From Thiopseudomonas sp. (GTDB lineage: Bacteria > Pseudomonadota > Gammaproteobacteria > Pseudomonadales > Pseudomonadaceae): a DNA stretch of 13,027 nucleotides. Numbering within the stretch: the stretch's first letter is position 1; the number at the start of each line of letters is the position of its first letter. A model generated the notes under the pieces. The model did not search any database and was not told the origin of the DNA. It saw only the letters and a list, made by a program, of their open reading frames with translations. Position numbers and translations under genes: made by a program. This document shows positions 10,757 through 13,027 of the stretch, in pieces. The stretch is from assembly GCA_023228985.1 (NCBI GenBank), contig JALOAC010000040.1, positions 1 through 13,027 on the forward strand. The letters run 5' to 3'.

Positions 10757-13027
10757 TTATTTCGGCTCATATTTGGGGTTCACCTGATCACCGGGCGTTC
10801 TTTGAGAGGTAAGCTCAGCAAGCTTCAAATCAAACAACTGCTGCCCTACCGGACGTCTAAAGTCCAATGTGTAATCTCCAAAACGATTGATATGACGGGT
10901 TCGGTACGGCGATAGCGCTTTCAGGACATCTTCGGTGATGGCGATCCCTTCCGCTGCCATATCGCGTAACACCCGGCTGAGAGCTTCGACGTTGTGCAAG
11001 ATCAGCATATTCGCCACCAGGTGGTTGTACTTCACCACCTTTTGCTGCTCATGCCGGAGGTTGGCCGCAATGATGCCCTCGCCACCAAAAAAACTCCATT
11101 TTGCAAACCCGTTAAACTGCTCGTTCTTATTGGTTGCGGCGTGGATGGTCTGACGCAATTCCACATCGTCGATGTAATTCAACAAGAAGCCGGTCCGCAC
11201 GACCTTCCCCAGCTCCCGGAAGGCAAAATACAGCTTGTTCTTGCGGCTGTAGGTGCCCAGCCGCCTCAGGATCGTTGATGCGGTAATATTACCGAGCTTG
11301 ATGGACACGGCCACGCGCAACATATCCGGAAGGTGTCGTTCAATCCGCGCCCAGTCTATATGGCCATTGAAGAGTTCTTCGATATGCGCGTAGCGGAATC
11401 GTCGGTCGGGCCGGTAGAAGTTCAGATCCTTGATATTCCGGATACGCGGCATCAGCTTGATCCCCAGTAGATACGCGAGCCCGAAAACGGGATAGCTTTG
11501 GGCCTGCGTATCACCGTGCAAGGTATCCGGCTGGATATCGCTCCGATTCTCAAGCAGTCCGTCGAGGATGTACACCGCCTCGTGAACGCCGCAGGGGATG
11601 AAATGACTGAACAACGCGATATAAGTGTCCGAGACGTGGTAGTAACCGATGCCGCCGTAACCGCCATAGCGGATGTGGTACTCGCTGAGCAGGTTTTGCT
11701 CGTAGAGATTCCACTTGGTGCCATCGGCGGCGGCCCGCCGACCTGTACCCCAGTATCCCGGCAGTTCGTATTTCTTGTACGCGTTGATGACCTTGACGAT
11801 AGCGCGATCTAGCCTGTCTTCAGTGACGTGATTAAGGTTGAGCCAAGCTATCTGGCGACGGTTCAGTTGCTTGATGGAGTCGGCGGTCTGGGAGGGTCCC
11901 AGATTGCAGCCGTAGCAGAAAAGCGTAGCGATGAACCGCAACCGTGGGTTTTCCACGCGCCCCTCATAGCCTGACAGTGGCCCGAATTCCCGATGTAACC
12001 CAAGCCAGCGCTCCGCATCGACCAGAACGTCGACGATGCTGCGGGTGCCAAGCCGACGTGTAATATCGTCATCGAGGGCCTGCCAATTCATTGGCAGCCC
12101 CTGCTTCTGGTTGCGTTTGATCACGATGCGACCGTCTTCGATCGCGGCGTGTGTGTTGTCCGGGAAGGCGGCGTCCACTGAGCGGCTCACCTGAGTCAAT
12201 TGATCCTTGAGATGGCGACTGAGAGCCTTCGGTTCGATGGGAAGCTCCACTTCCAGCCCGTACTGGTCGATTTCCTGCTTGTAACCCGACCAGCTCACCA
12301 GTTGATCGCGATGGTCATCGAAGCGATCCCCGTGAACAACCGCCAGATCGGCAGACTTCAGTTCCTGTTTCACCAGATTCAAAACGGCCAACTCAAAATA
12401 TTTACGGTGAACCGTCACACTGTCCGGCCGGATGAAAATCAGGCGGCGCCACTTTTCCAGCGTCCACTTGGTCTGCTGGATGCTTTCGACCAGATCCGGC
12501 GCATGGACCCGCAAATCCAGCGTCTCGGCTTTCAATGAGCGTGTCTTTCGGAGTAACTCGATCAGTTGAATCGACAGTATGTCGCTGGAAGTGCTTTGAA
12601 ACGTGAGTATATCCAGGCAGTTGTACAGAAGGCTGCGTTTGGTTCGAAACGGTCGCAACATGAAAGGCAGGTAGTTATTGCCCGCGTAGGCCAGATGCTC
12701 CTCGCATTCGTCCAGCCACTCCTGGCGCTTGTCTCCGATAACGGCCTGAAGCGATTGCCATGGGTTTGGCTCGGCCTCCATGGCAGTCAACACGTCTTTA
12801 AAGCAGGACACCAGTCGATCGGTGCGCTGGGTCTGCTCCATTTGATAGGTCAGGAGATTTTGCTGGGCGGTGGTTTCCAGTTGCCTCATCAGCTTGATCA
12901 GAAGCTCTGCGGTATCATCCAGCGCCTGGGCATACTGTTGCCGGATCAGGACCACCGCCAGGGCATAGCGTTTACGCGCAGGGATTCGAGCCATTTTGGC
13001 CACATCCAGCGCTCGTGCTTCGTGGGC
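10757..13027 (-). CDS. tnpA: Tn3-family transposase TnpA, N-terminus beyond the window
   Basis: The frame is open to the right edge and gives the last 756 or so residues of a protein normally near 1000. The true start is therefore outside, and the GTG at 13003 and nearby ATG are internal. Family blocks include GYWGTGRRAAADGTKWN, RYGGYGGIGYYHVSDTYIAL, LHGDTQAQSYPVFGLAYLLG and NKNEQFNGFAKWSFFGGEG. The expected catalytic residues are present: Asp (codon 11723-11725), Asp (11510-11512) and Glu (11120-11122). The protein carries out replicative transposition, producing cointegrates. No frameshift or stop is visible, so it looks active. The inverted repeat 39 bases downstream marks the element's end. 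Confidence 0.96.
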   Translation of the reverse strand, partial: AHEARALDVAKMARIPARKRYALAVVLIRQQYAQALDDTAELLIKLMRQLETTAQQNLLTYQMEQTQRTDRLVSCFKDVLTAMEAEPNPWQSLQAVIGDKRQEWLDECEEHLAYAGNNYLPFMLRPFRTKRSLLYNCLDILTFQSTSSDILSIQLIELLRKTRSLKAETLDLRVHAPDLVESIQQTKWTLEKWRRLIFIRPDSVTVHRKYFELAVLNLVKQELKSADLAVVHGDRFDDHRDQLVSWSGYKQEIDQYGLEVELPIEPKALSRHLKDQLTQVSRSVDAAFPDNTHAAIEDGRIVIKRNQKQGLPMNWQALDDDITRRLGTRSIVDVLVDAERWLGLHREFGPLSGYEGRVENPRLRFIATLFCYGCNLGPSQTADSIKQLNRRQIAWLNLNHVTEDRLDRAIVKVINAYKKYELPGYWGTGRRAAADGTKWNLYEQNLLSEYHIRYGGYGGIGYYHVSDTYIALFSHFIPCGVHEAVYILDGLLENRSDIQPDTLHGDTQAQSYPVFGLAYLLGIKLMPRIRNIKDLNFYRPDRRFRYAHIEELFNGHIDWARIERHLPDMLRVAVSIKLGNITASTILRRLGTYSRKNKLYFAFRELGKVVRTGFLLNYIDDVELRQTIHAATNKNEQFNGFAKWSFFGGEGIIAANLRHEQQKVVKYNHLVANMLILHNVEALSRVLRDMAAEGIAITEDVLKALSPYRTRHINRFGDYTLDFRRPVGQQLFDLKLAELTSQRTPGDQVNPKYEPK

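Larger units (their letters stand above)
10680..13027. mobile_element. Tn3-family transposon, tnpA end, continuing past the window
   Basis: The element starts at the inverted repeat and carries tnpA reading towards that end. It runs off the right edge. Passenger and resolvase genes, if any, are outside the window. Confidence 0.92.

Noticed and set aside
1..13027. tRNA or rRNA genes
   Set aside because: No cloverleaf or rRNA core sequences were recognised on either strand.

Overview
The window reads as the backbone of a small IncP-related plasmid of a Beta- or Gammaproteobacterium, interrupted by a Tn3-family transposon. The IncP relationship rests on several independent signals. There is a TraK-like gene, an RK2-type oriT with its nic hexamer, and a divergent TraJ-like gene. 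There are trbJ-trbK-trbL-like genes in RK2 order, a KfrA-like protein, and exact matches to the KorA operator (GTTTAGCTAAAC) and KorB operator (TTTAGCGGCTAAA). The species cannot be named from the sequence.

Layout: 1-125 is one end of the transposon, whose 38-bp inverted repeat is 88-125. 126-130 and 10675-10679 are the two copies of a 5-bp target duplication, TTATT. The backbone runs between them: kfrA plus a 52-residue overlapping ORF (283-1394); traK on the minus strand, oriT and traJ (1441-2516); a FitAB-type toxin-antitoxin pair (2588-3261); trbJ, trbK and trbL (3387-5803); a small unknown gene (5880-6128); a serine resolvase with a probable res region (about 6188-6976); a ParA with a ribbon-helix-helix partner and AT-rich palindromes (7019-8036); a ParC-like gene (8115-8414); a probable KorA-controlled antisense RNA (8423-8525); a primase-type replication gene (8598-10040); a probable origin (9945-10181); and a 101-residue primase-domain fragment (10197-10502). 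From 10680 to the right edge is the other transposon end, carrying most of a Tn3-family tnpA on the minus strand.

How it fits together: the two transposon ends face outwards from the backbone and carry the same target duplication. Either the backbone is a complete circular plasmid of about 10.5 kb carrying one transposon, or it is a plasmid flanked by two copies in a cointegrate. In both cases the whole backbone lies in this window. It then has replication, partition, multimer resolution, toxin-antitoxin maintenance and an oriT, but no relaxase (TraI), no coupling protein, no trbB-I and no korA or korB. The plasmid therefore looks mobilizable only with help from a related IncP plasmid, and its KorA/KorB operators would respond to that helper's repressors.

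The most unusual parts are regulatory. A minus-strand promoter with the same layout as RK2 trfAp is embedded in the first codons of trbJ. A second KorA-operator promoter appears to make a short structured RNA antisense to the rep leader.
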